Shown: positions 16,929 through 26,610, counted from the first letter of the stretch. The stretch: 64,000 nucleotides of DNA from Agromyces hippuratus (GCF_013410355.1 NZ_JACCFI010000001.1:2976001-3040000); one strand, 5' to 3'. The notes: a model not told the origin generated them from the letters alone. Program-made: numbers and translations.

Positions 16929-16940
16929 GGGCCGGCAGGC

Positions 16941-18566
16941 TCAGCCTCCGAGGGCCGCGTCGACGATCGCCTTCGCCTCGGCCTGCACGAGCCGCAGGTG
17001 CTCTGCGCCCCTGAACGACTCGGCGTAGATCTTGTAGACGTCTTCGGTGCCACTCGGCCGCGCCGCGAACCACGCGTCGGCCGTCTCGACCTTCACCCCG
17101 CCGATCGCCGCGCCGTTGCCCGGCGCGTGCGAGAGCTTCGCCGTGATCGGGTCGCCGGCGAGCTCGGTCGCCGCGATGGCGTCGCCGTCGAGCTTGCCGA
17201 GTGCCGCCTTCTGGGCAGCGGATGCCGCGGCATCCGTGCGCTCGTAGGCGGGGTCGCCGAAGCGCTCGACGAGTTCCGCGTAGAGCGCGGAGGGCGACTT
17301 GCCCGTGACCGCGCGGATCTCGGAGGCCAGCAGGCACAGCAGGATGCCGTCCTTGTCGGTCGTCCAGACGGTGCCGTCGAACCGCAGGAACGAGGCGCCC
17401 GCGCTCTCTTCGCCGCCGAAACCGACCGAGCCGTCGACGAGGCCGGGCACGAACCACTTGAAGCCGACCGGCACTTCCCAGAGGCGACGGCCGAGCGCCG
17501 CGGCGACCCGGTCGATCATCGAGCTCGACACGAGGGTCTTGCCGATCGCGGCATCCGCTCGCCAGTTCGGACGGTGGCCGAAGAGGTACTCGATCGCGAC
17601 CGCGAGGTAGTGGTTGGGGTTCATGAGGCCGCCGTCGGGCGTGACGATGCCGTGCCGGTCGGCGTCGGCGTCGTTGCCCGTGAGGATGTCGTAGCCCTCG
17701 TGCGCGAGCACCGAGGCCATGGCGCTCGGCGATGACGGGTCCATGCGGATCTTGCCGTCCCAGTCGAGGGTCATGAACGACCAGGCCGGGTCGACGCGTT
17801 CGTTGACGACCGTCAGGTCGAGTTCGTAGCGGTCGCGGATCGCGCCCCAGTACGAGACCGACGCCCCGCCGAGCGGGTCGGCGCCGATGCGGATGCCGGA
17901 CTCCCGGATCGCGTCGAAGTCGATGATGTTCGCGAGGTCGTCGACGTAGTTGCCGCGGAAGTCGTAGGTCTCGACGGCGCTCGGCTCGGCCTGCTGGACC
18001 CCTTTCAGGCCGTCGGCGATGAGCTCGTTGGCGCGCGCCGCGATCCACGAGGTGGCGTCGGAGTCGGCGGGGCCGCCGTGCGGCGGGTTGTACTTGAACC
18101 CGCCGTCCTGCGGCGGGTTGTGCGACGGCGTGATGACGATGCCGTCGGCCTCGCCCTCTGCGCGCCTGGCCGGGTCGTTGTTCCACTTCAGGATGGCGTG
18201 CGAGAGCGCGGGCGTCGGCACGTAGTCGTCGAACTCGTCGGCGAGCACGCGCACCCGGTTGCCCACGAGCACGTCGAGCGCGGTCGTCTGCGCGGGGGCG
18301 CTGAGCGCATGGGTGTCGGCGCCGATGAAGAGCGGGCCCGTGATGCCCTGCGAGGCGCGGTACTCGACGATCGCCTGGGTGATGGCGAGGATGTGGTCTT
18401 CGTTGAACGCGGTGTTGAAGGCGGAGCCGCGGTGGCCCGAGGTGCCGAAGGCGACGCGCTGCTCGGGCACGGAGGCATCGGGATGCAGCTCGTAGTACGC
18501 CCTGACGAGGGCCTCCACGTCGATGAGGTCGGATTCGATGGCCGGGGTGCCTGCGCGCTCGTGCAT
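16941..18566 (-). CDS. pgm: Phosphoglucomutase (alpha-D-glucose phosphate-specific)
   Basis: 541 residues from ATG 18566, nine bases after a GGGAG ribosome site; ATGs at 18572 and 18590 are alternatives. QRVAFGTSGHRGSAFN near residue 40, the phosphoserine loop ITPSHNPPQDGG, the metal loop TGNDADADRHG, the sugar-binding GGEESAG and the C-terminal phosphate site RPSGTEDVYK are all present in family order. It interconverts glucose 1-phosphate and glucose 6-phosphate for glycogen, trehalose and cell-wall sugar supply. Both flanks carry copies of the palindromic repeat family. Confidence 0.96.
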   Translation of the reverse strand: MHERAGTPAIESDLIDVEALVRAYYELHPDASVPEQRVAFGTSGHRGSAFNTAFNEDHILAITQAIVEYRASQGITGPLFIGADTHALSAPAQTTALDVLVGNRVRVLADEFDDYVPTPALSHAILKWNNDPARRAEGEADGIVITPSHNPPQDGGFKYNPPHGGPADSDATSWIAARANELIADGLKGVQQAEPSAVETYDFRGNYVDDLANIIDFDAIRESGIRIGADPLGGASVSYWGAIRDRYELDLTVVNERVDPAWSFMTLDWDGKIRMDPSSPSAMASVLAHEGYDILTGNDADADRHGIVTPDGGLMNPNHYLAVAIEYLFGHRPNWRADAAIGKTLVSSSMIDRVAAALGRRLWEVPVGFKWFVPGLVDGSVGFGGEESAGASFLRFDGTVWTTDKDGILLCLLASEIRAVTGKSPSALYAELVERFGDPAYERTDAAASAAQKAALGKLDGDAIAATELAGDPITAKLSHAPGNGAAIGGVKVETADAWFAARPSGTEDVYKIYAESFRGAEHLRLVQAEAKAIVDAALGG

Positions 18567-18616
18567 GCTCATAGTCTCCCGTGCGTTCATGAGGCGCGCC
18601 AGCGCCGTCTCGCGAT

Positions 18617-18679
18617 CTGTGGGTTGAGCCTGCCGAAACCAGTACGCGATCAGCAGGTTTCGGCAGGCTCAACCCGCAG
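18617..18679. repeat. Palindromic intergenic repeat, copy B
   Basis: Arms of about 24 bp (GGGTTGAGCCTGCCGAAACC and its complement) pair with one mismatch around a ~15-bp centre. It lies between the pgm start and the DUF445 stop, in a minus-strand gene pair. Confidence 0.85.
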
Positions 18680-18691
18680 AACGTGAAGCCC

Positions 18692-19972
18692 TCACCCGGC
18701 GAGCGCATGCACCGCCGTGGCGATGGAGTAGATCGCGAGCCCCGCGAGCGCGCCCACGACCGTGCCGTTGATGCGGATGAACTGCAGGTCGCGGCCCACC
18801 TGCAGTTCGAGCTTCTCGGTCGTCTCGCGCGGGTCCCACCGCTCGACGGTCTCGGTGATGACCCCCGCGATCTCGTGACGGTAGTTGCGCACGACGTAGG
18901 CCGCGGCATCCGTCACCCAGGTGTCGACCTTCGCGGCCAGGCCCTCGTCGGCGACGAGCCGGGCGCCCACCTCGACGACCGCCGAGGTCAGCCCGGCTCG
19001 CAGCTCGCTCGACGGGTCGGCGAGCGAGGCGTCGAGCGTCGCCTTCACCGAGGCCCACGCCTCGCCGGCGAACTCGCGCACGCGCGGGCTCGCGAGCAGC
19101 TCGTCCTTCAGCGTCTCGACGCGCGCGATCATCGTCGGGTCGTGCTGCAGGGCGTCGGCGAGCTCGGCGAGGTAGCGGTCGATCGCGAGGCGCAGCGGAT
19201 GCGCAGGGTCGGCGCGCACCACGCGGATGAACGCGAGCACCTCGCGCGCGGCGCGGTCGTCGACGAGGCGGTCGACGAAGCCGGGCATCCAGCGGGGGAG
19301 CCGGTCGGAGACCATGCTGCCGAACGCCTCGGGGTGCGCCTCGAGCCAGGCCTCGGCCTTCTCGAGCACGACGTCGACGGCGGCGCGCTGCTGGTCGGCG
19401 GCCACGAGCCGGGCGCCGACCCGGCCGATCGCCGGACCCCACTCGGGCTCGAAGAGGTGGCGCCTGGCGAGCCGCTCGATCACGTCCTCGACGTCGTCGT
19501 CGCCGAGCAGGGTGAGCACGCCGCGTGCGGCGACGGATGCCTCGGCGGTCAGCCGCTCGGCATTGGCGGGCGTCGCGAGCCAGCCTCCGAGCCGGCGGGC
19601 GATGCCGATCGAGCGGAGCTTGCCGAGCACGACCTCGTCGGAGAGGAACTCGTGCTCGACGAAGGCGCCGAGCGTCGCGCCGATCTCGTCCTTGCGGTTC
19701 GGGATGATCGCGGTGTGCGGGATCGGGATGCCGAGCGGATGGCGGAACAGCGCCGTCACCGCGAACCAGTCGGCGATCGCGCCGACCATGGCGCCCTCGG
19801 CGGCCGCGCGCACGTAGGCGAGCCACGGCACCTCGTCCTGCAGGGCGAACGACACCGCGAAGACGACGGCTGCGCCGATCAGCAGTCCCGTCGCGACCCG
19901 CTTCATGCGGCGCAGCGCCGCGAGCCGTTCGGCATCGGTCGGCACGATCCGGTGCGCGTCGATCGTGGTCAT
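18692..19972 (-). CDS. DUF445 family membrane protein
   Basis: 426 residues from ATG 19972; the open frame continues to 21070 only as antisense to pheA. A hydrophobic helix near residues 28-45 is followed by the family signature AAAEGAMVGAIADWFAVTALFRHPLGIPIPHTAIIPNRKDEIG. A long helical middle follows, and a C-terminal glycine/alanine-rich membrane helix (VVGALAGLAIYSIATAVHAL). DUF445 proteins resemble YheB and are of unknown function, probably envelope associated. Its start lies about 100 bp from the divergent pheA gene. Confidence 0.9.
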   Translation of the reverse strand: MTTIDAHRIVPTDAERLAALRRMKRVATGLLIGAAVVFAVSFALQDEVPWLAYVRAAAEGAMVGAIADWFAVTALFRHPLGIPIPHTAIIPNRKDEIGATLGAFVEHEFLSDEVVLGKLRSIGIARRLGGWLATPANAERLTAEASVAARGVLTLLGDDDVEDVIERLARRHLFEPEWGPAIGRVGARLVAADQQRAAVDVVLEKAEAWLEAHPEAFGSMVSDRLPRWMPGFVDRLVDDRAAREVLAFIRVVRADPAHPLRLAIDRYLAELADALQHDPTMIARVETLKDELLASPRVREFAGEAWASVKATLDASLADPSSELRAGLTSAVVEVGARLVADEGLAAKVDTWVTDAAAYVVRNYRHEIAGVITETVERWDPRETTEKLELQVGRDLQFIRINGTVVGALAGLAIYSIATAVHALAG

Positions 19973-20071
19973 CGGTCCCTCCTCACGATGCACGGCGCTC
20001 CGCGGTCGCACGGCGTCGCACGGTGTCGACGCTAGCCGCTCGCTCGCGGCCCGGTGGATAGGCTGGCCTGC

Positions 20072-21025
20072 ATGACGGATGCCGCGCCCACACCGCCCGA
20101 GGAGACCTACTCCTACCTGGGGCCGGCGGGCACGTTCACCGAGGCGGCGCTCAAGCAGGTCGCCGCGGCATCCGGAAAGCACTGGCGCGGCGTCAACAAC
20201 GTCGGCGAGGCGCTCGCCGACGTCACGAGCGGTCGCTCGACCGCCGCGATGATCGCGATCGAGAACTCGATCGACGGCGGCGTGACGGCCACGCAGGACG
20301 CGCTCGCGACCGTGCCGGGCCTCCGCATCCTCGGCGAGTACCTCGTGCCGGTGAACTTCGTACTCGTGGCCCGGCCCGGCACCGCGCTCGCCGACGTGCG
20401 GGTCGTCAACGCCCACCCCGTCGCGTACGCGCAGTCGCGCGGTTGGCTCGAGCGCGAACTCCCCGACCACGGGCACATCCCCGCGACGAGCAACGTGTCG
20501 GCCGCGGCATCCCTCTTCGAAGGCAGCCAGGCCGACGCGGCCGTCGCGCCGCCCGGTATCACCGACCACCTCGACGTCGACGTGCTGGCCCGCGACATCG
20601 GAGACAACCCCAACGCCGTCACGCGCTTCGTGCTCGTCAGCCGCTCGCGCGACCTGCCCGAGCCCACGGGAGCTGACAAGACGAGCCTCATCGTCGAACT
20701 GCCCGACGACGAGCCGGGCGCGCTGCTCGCGATGCTCGAGCAGTTCTCGACGCGGGGGGTGAACCTCTCGCTCATCCAGTCGCGGCCCATCGGCGACGCC
20801 CTCGGCCGCTACCGCTTCGTCGTCGACGTCGACGGGCACATCGCCGACGAGCGGGTCGCCGACGCGCTGCTCGGCCTGCGCCGCACGAGCCCCAACGTCA
20901 TCTTCCTCGGCTCGTATCCCCGCGCCGACGAGCAGACGGTCGCCTACCACTCGAAGTACGATGACGGCATCTTCATCGAGGCGCGCGACTGGTTGCGCGG
21001 CCTGCTGAGCGGCGAACCCGACTGA
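20072..21025 (+). CDS. pheA: Prephenate dehydratase
   Basis: 317 residues from ATG 20072. The first part carries YLGPAGTFTEAAL, IAIENSIDGGVTATQDAL, a conserved NPNAVTRFVLV and the inter-lobe substrate site of prephenate dehydratase. The last ~90 residues are an ACT domain (KTSLIVELPDDEPGALLAMLEQFSTRGVNLSLIQSRP) that binds phenylalanine for feedback inhibition. No chorismate mutase domain is fused. It converts prephenate to phenylpyruvate in phenylalanine synthesis. serS, another amino-acid-related gene, follows 2 kb downstream. Confidence 0.97.
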   Translation: MTDAAPTPPEETYSYLGPAGTFTEAALKQVAAASGKHWRGVNNVGEALADVTSGRSTAAMIAIENSIDGGVTATQDALATVPGLRILGEYLVPVNFVLVARPGTALADVRVVNAHPVAYAQSRGWLERELPDHGHIPATSNVSAAASLFEGSQADAAVAPPGITDHLDVDVLARDIGDNPNAVTRFVLVSRSRDLPEPTGADKTSLIVELPDDEPGALLAMLEQFSTRGVNLSLIQSRPIGDALGRYRFVVDVDGHIADERVADALLGLRRTSPNVIFLGSYPRADEQTVAYHSKYDDGIFIEARDWLRGLLSGEPD

Positions 21026-21053
21026 TCGGGCGGCCCTGACCCGAGGAGCTGAC

Positions 21054-21977
21054 GTGAGCGAAGGCGCCACGAGCGGTATCGATCCGCGGTTCGATCCGCG
21101 ATACCAGCGAGGCTACGCGGGCGGCGAAGAGATCACGACGGATGCCGCGCCGACCATGCCTGCGGCGCGGCTGCGGGCTCCCGATCCGCCCGCGCCCGCG
21201 CCCGCGCCGGCGCCGATCGGGGCGAGCGACGTGGGTCGTCCGCCATCGGGTGGGGGCGGGTCGGCACCCGGAGCCCCCGTCGCCGCGGTCGTCTCGGATC
21301 CTCGTGCCGAGCGCGTCGTCGAGCGGGCTCGCAACGAGGTCGACCACGAGGGGCAGGACGACGCGTTCGTCGTCGAGGTCGTCTCACCGGGCCGGTCGGC
21401 GATCGGCTGGCTCATCGCCGGGTGGGCGGTCACCATCGCGGCGTTCGCGGCCGGGGCGTACCTGTCGTGGATGGTGAACTCCGAGATCGGGTACTACACC
21501 GGGGCGATCTCGTCGGAGGACCAGTGGCTCCGAGAGCTCGGCTGGACGTTGTCGCCGTCGCTGATCATGGCAGGTGCGACCGGCGTGGTCGTGGTCACGG
21601 CGCTGGCGGCGTTCCTGCACCTCCGTGGCCCGTTCGACGCGGACGACGCTGCGCAGGGCCGGTTCGGTCGCGGTACGGCATGGTGGGCGCTCGTCTCGAT
21701 CGCGGCGCTCGGTGTCGTCGGCGTCGTGTGGGCCGTCGGCCGGGCGTCCGAGGCGTCGCGTGCGAACTCGGGTCTCGTCTTCAACGGAAACGGCGAGCCC
21801 ACCGGCGAGCAGGCGGACGTGTTCGCCCAGATCGCGCTCGGCCAGTTCGCGCAGACCCTGGTGGGCCCGCTCGCGCTCGCTGCGATCGCCGCGTTCGTGG
21901 GGCTCGTGGCGGTCGAGGTGCGTCGCGCGACGATCAGCGCGGAACTCGTACGATCAGCGCAGCCGGATCGACCGTGA
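21054..21977 (+). CDS. Membrane protein of unknown function with disordered N-terminus
   Basis: 307 residues from GTG 21054. The first ~110 residues are low-complexity and rich in Pro, Ala and Gly (a PAPAPAPAP stretch near residue 47). Four hydrophobic segments follow at about residues 119-140, 165-190, 212-233 and 270-292, with a polar, possibly external loop between the first two. No family motif is recognised. It follows pheA by 28 bp, and its 3' end overlaps the converging kinase gene by 44 bp. Confidence 0.65.
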   Translation: MSEGATSGIDPRFDPRYQRGYAGGEEITTDAAPTMPAARLRAPDPPAPAPAPAPIGASDVGRPPSGGGGSAPGAPVAAVVSDPRAERVVERARNEVDHEGQDDAFVVEVVSPGRSAIGWLIAGWAVTIAAFAAGAYLSWMVNSEIGYYTGAISSEDQWLRELGWTLSPSLIMAGATGVVVVTALAAFLHLRGPFDADDAAQGRFGRGTAWWALVSIAALGVVGVVWAVGRASEASRANSGLVFNGNGEPTGEQADVFAQIALGQFAQTLVGPLALAAIAAFVGLVAVEVRRATISAELVRSAQPDRP

Positions 21978-22941
21978 ACCGCGCCGCGGTGACGAGGCCG
22001 AACTCGTCGCCGTCGATCTCGAACTCCTCGGCTGCACCGTCGATCTCGAGGTCGACCGCCCGTCCGCGCAGGTAGACGATCTCGCTGCGCCGGTTGCCGC
22101 CCGTGAGGTCGAGGAACTGCCGGCCGAGCGCGGACTTGCGCAGCACCCGGTTCTCCCACGTGATCTTGCGCCAGATGAGGAGCCACCCGAACAGGTTGCG
22201 GGGTGCCAGGACCACGACGTCGAGCTTGCCGTCGTCGATCTCCGCGTCGGGGATCAGCTCGATGTTGCCGGGCAGGTAGCCGAGGTTCGCGACGAGGATG
22301 CTCGAGACCTTCGAACGGTGGTGCCGGCCGACGTCGAGCCGGTGCACGACGCGGAACGGCTTCGACGCGGGCAGCGCCCGCAGGCCGGCGTCGACGTAGG
22401 CGAGCCAGCCGACGCGCTTCTTCAGGTCGGGGTTCGTGTTCGAGATCATCGCGGCGTCGATGCCGATGCCGCTCATCACGAGTGAGACGTGGGTCTCCTC
22501 GGTGCCGTCGGAGCGCGTCACGTCGGCCACGATGACGTCGACGGCGCGGTCGAGGCCGGCGAAGGCGAGCACGACGGCGTCGGCCTGGTCGTTGACGGGG
22601 ATCTCGAGGTTGCGGGCGAAGAGGTTGCCCGTGCCGATCGGCACGAGGCCGAGCGGCATGCCGGTGCCGCGCAGGGCGGCTGCGACCGAGCGCACGGTGC
22701 CGTCGCCGCCCGCGGCGATCACGAGGTCGACGCCCGCCTCGAGGGCCTCGCGCGCCATTCCCTTGCCCGGATCGTCGGCCGCGGTCTCGATCCAGAGCGA
22801 CGGGGCGAAGTGCTGTCGCTCTTCTGCAGCGGCGACTGCGGCACGCAGTGTCTCGACGCCCTGCTTGGTGGGGTTGAAGATCACGGCGGCCCGCGGGCGC
22901 GTGCCCGCGACATCCGCCGCCCCCTGCTGGTCTGCCGTCAC
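21934..22941 (-). CDS. Diacylglycerol kinase-like lipid kinase
   Basis: 335 residues from GTG 22941; the frame to 23493 lies within the divergent serS gene and is not coding. VIFNPTKQG near residue 21, the nucleotide loop AAGGDGTVRSVAAAL, PLGLVPIGTGNLFARNL and the late beta-sandwich EIDGAAEEFEIDGDE are DAGK/LCB5 family hallmarks. It should phosphorylate a lipid alcohol such as diacylglycerol or a cell-envelope lipid at the cytoplasmic membrane face. The shared 107-bp gap with serS should hold divergent promoters. Confidence 0.93.
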   Translation of the reverse strand: MTADQQGAADVAGTRPRAAVIFNPTKQGVETLRAAVAAAEERQHFAPSLWIETAADDPGKGMAREALEAGVDLVIAAGGDGTVRSVAAALRGTGMPLGLVPIGTGNLFARNLEIPVNDQADAVVLAFAGLDRAVDVIVADVTRSDGTEETHVSLVMSGIGIDAAMISNTNPDLKKRVGWLAYVDAGLRALPASKPFRVVHRLDVGRHHRSKVSSILVANLGYLPGNIELIPDAEIDDGKLDVVVLAPRNLFGWLLIWRKITWENRVLRKSALGRQFLDLTGGNRRSEIVYLRGRAVDLEIDGAAEEFEIDGDEFGLVTAARFTVDPAALIVRVPR

Positions 22942-23047
22942 GCAGCCAACGGTATTGCATCGCGCCGTGAATGCACCCGGGGCGCGAGGCCACTGGGTCG
23001 CGGAACCGCAGATCAGGTGGTCGGATGCCGCGGCTAGACTTGCTCGG

Positions 23048-24313
23048 GTGATCGATCCCGTGCTGCTCCGCGAGAACCCCGACCTCATCAAGCGCTCGCA
23101 AGAGCTCCGAGGCGAGTCCGTGGCGCTCGTCGACGCGGCCGTCGAAGCCGATGCAGCGCGGCGCACCGCGATCACGGTCTTCGAGGCGCTCCGCGCCGAG
23201 CAGAACGCCTTCGGCAAGCAGGTCGCGCAGGCGCCGAAAGAGGCCAAGGCGGCCCTCGTCGCCGAGGCGCAGGAGCTCGCCGCCCGCGTGAAGGCCGCGA
23301 ACCAGGCCGCGAGCGACGCCGAGGCCGAATTCACGCTCGCCGTGCAGCGGCTCGGCAACATCGTCATCGACGGCGTGCCGGCCGGTGGCGAAGACGACTT
23401 CATCGTGCTGCGCGAGGTCGGCGAGATCCCCGCGTTCGACTTCGAGCCCCGCGACCACCTCGAGATCGGCGAGCTGCTCGACGCGATCGACATGCAGCGC
23501 GGCGCGAAGGTCTCGGGCGCGCGCTTCCACTACCTCAAGGGCATCGGCGCCCGCCTCGAGCTCGCGGTCATGAACATGGGCCTCGACCGGGCGATCGCGG
23601 CGGGCTTCACCCCGCTCATCACGCCCACGCTCGTGCGTCCAGAGATCATGCAGGGCACCGGGTTCCTCGGCGCCCACGCCGACGAGGTCTACTACCTGCC
23701 CGAGCAGGAGCTCTACCTCACGGGCACGAGCGAGGTCGCACTCGCCGGCTACCACGCCGACGAGATCCTCGACGTCTCGAACGGCCCCATCCGCTACGCG
23801 GGTTGGTCGACCTGCTATCGCAGCGAGGCCGGCAGCCACGGCAAAGACACTCGCGGCATCATCCGCGTGCACCAGTTCAACAAGCTCGAGATGTTCACCT
23901 ACATCGACCCGGCCGACGCCGAGGCCGAGCACGAGCGCCTGCTCGCCTGGCAGGAGGGCATGCTGCAAGACCTCGGCCTCACGTACCGCGTGATCGACAC
24001 GGCGGCCGGCGACCTCGGCTCGAGCGCGGCTCGCAAGTACGACGTCGAGGCCTGGGTGCCCACGCAGAACGCGTACCGCGAGCTCACCTCCACCTCGAAC
24101 TGCACGACGTTCCAGGCGCGCCGCCTCGAGATCCGCCACCGCACCGAGACCGGCAAGACGGCGCCCGTCGCGACGCTCAACGGCACGCTCGCGACGACGC
24201 GCTGGCTCGTCGCGATCCTCGAGACCCACCAGCAGGTCGATGGTTCGGTGGTGGTGCCCGAGGCGCTTCGCGGCTACCTCGGCGGCCTCGAGGTGCTCGA
24301 GCCGGTCGCATGA
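23048..24313 (+). CDS. serS: Seryl-tRNA synthetase
   Basis: 421 residues from GTG 23048 (VIDPVLLRENPDLIKRSQELRG, the standard SerRS N-terminus). An N-terminal coiled-coil tRNA arm covers about residues 30-100. The class II catalytic core follows with LYLTGTSEVALAGYHADEI, YRSEAGSHGKDTRGIIRVHQFNK and motif 3 NGTLATTRWLVAILE. It charges tRNA-Ser, and two tRNA-Ser genes lie within 5 kb downstream. An ATGA overlap couples it to the HAD phosphatase gene. Confidence 0.98.
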   Translation: MIDPVLLRENPDLIKRSQELRGESVALVDAAVEADAARRTAITVFEALRAEQNAFGKQVAQAPKEAKAALVAEAQELAARVKAANQAASDAEAEFTLAVQRLGNIVIDGVPAGGEDDFIVLREVGEIPAFDFEPRDHLEIGELLDAIDMQRGAKVSGARFHYLKGIGARLELAVMNMGLDRAIAAGFTPLITPTLVRPEIMQGTGFLGAHADEVYYLPEQELYLTGTSEVALAGYHADEILDVSNGPIRYAGWSTCYRSEAGSHGKDTRGIIRVHQFNKLEMFTYIDPADAEAEHERLLAWQEGMLQDLGLTYRVIDTAAGDLGSSAARKYDVEAWVPTQNAYRELTSTSNCTTFQARRLEIRHRTETGKTAPVATLNGTLATTRWLVAILETHQQVDGSVVVPEALRGYLGGLEVLEPVA

Positions 24314-25146
24314 GCATCGAGCGGATGCCGCGCTCCGACGTCGCCGTCGACGAGCAGTGGTTCGTCGCGCTCGACGTCGACGGCACGATCATGCACGAAG
24401 ACGGGTCGATCGACCCCGCGGTCGTCGACGCGGTGGCCGCCACCCGCGACCGCGGTCACGTCGTCACGCTCGCGACCGGGCGCTCGTGGTCGACCACCGC
24501 CCCGGTGCTCGAGCAGCTCGGGCTCTCGCCCGAGTACGTGGTGTGCGCCAACGGCGCCATCACGATGCAGCGCGACGACTCGGCCCCCGACGGCTACATC
24601 CGACGCCACGTCGAGACGTTCGACCCGACGCAGGTGCTCGAGCGCATCCGCGCGTTCCTGCCGTCCGGCAAGTTCATGGTCGAGCTGCCCGACGGGTACC
24701 GCCTCTACACCGAGGGCATGACTGAGTGGAACCTCGAGAACGCCCGCGAGGTGCGCTTCGACGAGCTGCTCGACCAGCGCGCCACGCGCGTCGTCGTCAC
24801 GAGCCTCGAGCACGGGCTCGACGAGTTCTTCGGCATCGTCGACCAGATGGGCCTGCATCACGTGAGCTACGCCATCGGGTGGACGGCGTGGCTCGACATC
24901 GCCCCCGACGGGGTCAACAAGGCGACCGCGCTCGAGCGCGTGCGCGGTTGGCTCGACCTGCCGATCGACCGCGTGCTCGCCGCCGGCGACGGGCGCAACG
25001 ACCTCGAGATGTTCGCATGGGCCGGTGCTGCGGGCCGTGCCGTCGCGATGGGCCAGGCACCCGACGAGGTGCGGGCGGCCGCCAACGAGGTGGGCGGTTC
25101 GGTCGACGACGCGGGGCTCGCGGCGGTGCTCGACTCGCTGCCGTGA
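24310..25146 (+). CDS. HAD superfamily hydrolase, Cof subfamily
   Basis: 278 residues from the ATG in the ATGA overlap with serS. Motif I FVALDVDGTIMHEDG near residue 18, motif II LATGRSW, a lysine near GVNKATAL and motif IV AAGDGRNDLEMFAWAG with G-x-AVAMGQAPDEVRAAA are those of Cof-type (subclass IIB) phosphatases. These act in the cytoplasm on sugar phosphates, flavin or pyridoxal phosphate; the substrate here is not predictable. The tail VGGSVDDAGLAAVLD is typical for the family. Confidence 0.93.
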   Translation: MSIERMPRSDVAVDEQWFVALDVDGTIMHEDGSIDPAVVDAVAATRDRGHVVTLATGRSWSTTAPVLEQLGLSPEYVVCANGAITMQRDDSAPDGYIRRHVETFDPTQVLERIRAFLPSGKFMVELPDGYRLYTEGMTEWNLENAREVRFDELLDQRATRVVVTSLEHGLDEFFGIVDQMGLHHVSYAIGWTAWLDIAPDGVNKATALERVRGWLDLPIDRVLAAGDGRNDLEMFAWAGAAGRAVAMGQAPDEVRAAANEVGGSVDDAGLAAVLDSLP

Positions 25147-25220
25147 CGCGCCGCGCTTCGCGCCGGTGTCGGGAGGCTCCGAGCGGGCCAGCATAGAATC
25201 GGCCGAGTCGGAGGGGTGCG

Positions 25221-26495
25221 ATGAGCGAGACGGGCGACCAGCAGGCCGCTGCCGAGCAGGCGGTTGCTGCTGAGCAGACGGCGGTGCCCCGCCACGGGCG
25301 ACTGCCGAGACGCAGTGCCGCGTCGACGTACCTGACGCTCGCGGCATCCATCGTCGCGGTGCTCGCCGTGAGCGCGGCATCCGTCGCCGCGTATGCCGCC
25401 ATCGACCTGGTCGGCTCGGTCAAGCCCGGGGTCTCGCTCGCGAACGCCGACATGCTCGACGGCGTGCCCGATATCGGTGCGATGGACGGCGGACTGAACT
25501 TCCTGCTCGTCGGCAGCGACAAGCGGCCGCTCGACGGTTCGTTCGGTGATCCCGAAGAGGATTCCGGCGTGCTCAACGACGTCAACATGCTGTTGCACAT
25601 CTCGCAGGATCACTCGCACGTCGAGGTCGTGAGCTTCCCCCGCGACATGATCGTGCCGGTGCCCGAGTGCCCCGACCCCATCGATCCCGAGTCCGGGCCG
25701 CTCTCGGCGATGTCGGGCGTGCCGCTCAACAGCGTGCTCGGCCACGGCGGACTCGGCTGCGTCTCGCTCACGATCGAGCAGCTCACCGGTACGAAGATCC
25801 CGGTCGGCGGCGTCGTCGAGTTCAAGGGGGTCGCTGCCCTCTCGGAGGCGGTCGGCGGCGTCGAGGTGTGCCTGGTCGACCCGATCGACGACCCCGAATC
25901 CGGACTCCACCTCGCCGCGGGAACCCAGAGCATCTCGGGCTACGACGCTCTCGCGTTCCTCCGCACCCGCAAGGCCGTCGGCGACGGCAGCGACCTCGGC
26001 CGCATCGCGAGCCAGCAGGCGTTCCTCGCCTCGCTGGCTCGCACCGTGCAGAGCGACGGCACGCTCAACGACCCGGTGAAGCTGTACTCGATCGCGAAGG
26101 CCGTGCTCTCGAACATGGAGCTCTCGAAGGAGCTGCAGAACCCGGCGACCCTCATCTCGATCGCGAAGGCGCTGCAGGACACCGATCTCTCGAAGATCGC
26201 GTTCATCCAGTACCCGACCGCCGAGGCGGGCGACGGCCAGCACGTCGTGCCGACCGATTCCGCCGAGGCGATCAACCTCGCGCTGCAGGAGGATCGGCCC
26301 GTCGCGCTCGATCCGACCGCGAACGACAACGTCGAGTTCGGCACCGTGGCCAACCCGACCGCGCCTGCGCCCGAACCGGATCCCGCCGGTGCGACCGACG
26401 CCCCGGCGACATCGCCGCCCGCCGAGACGCTGCCCGACGACGTGACCGGCCTCACGGGCGACGAAGTTCGGTGCACGACCGCGAACGCGGGCTGA
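25221..26495 (+). CDS. LCP family (LytR-CpsA-Psr) cell-wall glycopolymer transferase, copy 1
   Basis: 424 residues from ATG 25221. A basic cytoplasmic tail, one membrane helix (about residues 38-62) and an external LCP domain are seen: NFLLVGSDKR, DVNMLLHISQDHSHVEVVSFPRDM, NSVLGHGGLGC and ALAFLRTRKAVGDGSDLGRIASQQ with the conserved arginines. LCP enzymes transfer undecaprenyl-linked polymers such as teichoic acids or arabinogalactan-like glycans to peptidoglycan. It is a close paralogue of the gene at 26724, from which it is separated only by tRNA-Ser(UGA). Confidence 0.93.
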   Translation: MSETGDQQAAAEQAVAAEQTAVPRHGRLPRRSAASTYLTLAASIVAVLAVSAASVAAYAAIDLVGSVKPGVSLANADMLDGVPDIGAMDGGLNFLLVGSDKRPLDGSFGDPEEDSGVLNDVNMLLHISQDHSHVEVVSFPRDMIVPVPECPDPIDPESGPLSAMSGVPLNSVLGHGGLGCVSLTIEQLTGTKIPVGGVVEFKGVAALSEAVGGVEVCLVDPIDDPESGLHLAAGTQSISGYDALAFLRTRKAVGDGSDLGRIASQQAFLASLARTVQSDGTLNDPVKLYSIAKAVLSNMELSKELQNPATLISIAKALQDTDLSKIAFIQYPTAEAGDGQHVVPTDSAEAINLALQEDRPVALDPTANDNVEFGTVANPTAPAPEPDPAGATDAPATSPPAETLPDDVTGLTGDEVRCTTANAG

Positions 26496-26610
26496 TCCGT
26501 GCCCCTCGGGCCGCTTCAGGGTGCTCTCAGGAGCGGCTGAGAGGCTGATCGGAACGCGCAGCGGCTAGAATGGGCGCCTGCCTGTACGATCCACATGATC
26601 GCGCGGGCCT

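Noticed and set aside
20000..21070. Upstream extension of the DUF445 frame, giving a 792-residue protein
   Set aside because: It is antisense to pheA; the ATG at 19972 gives the expected family length and N-terminus.
21494..24229. 911-residue minus-strand frame across the kinase and serS genes
   Set aside because: It is a high-GC shadow; serS and the kinase have complete motifs in other frames.
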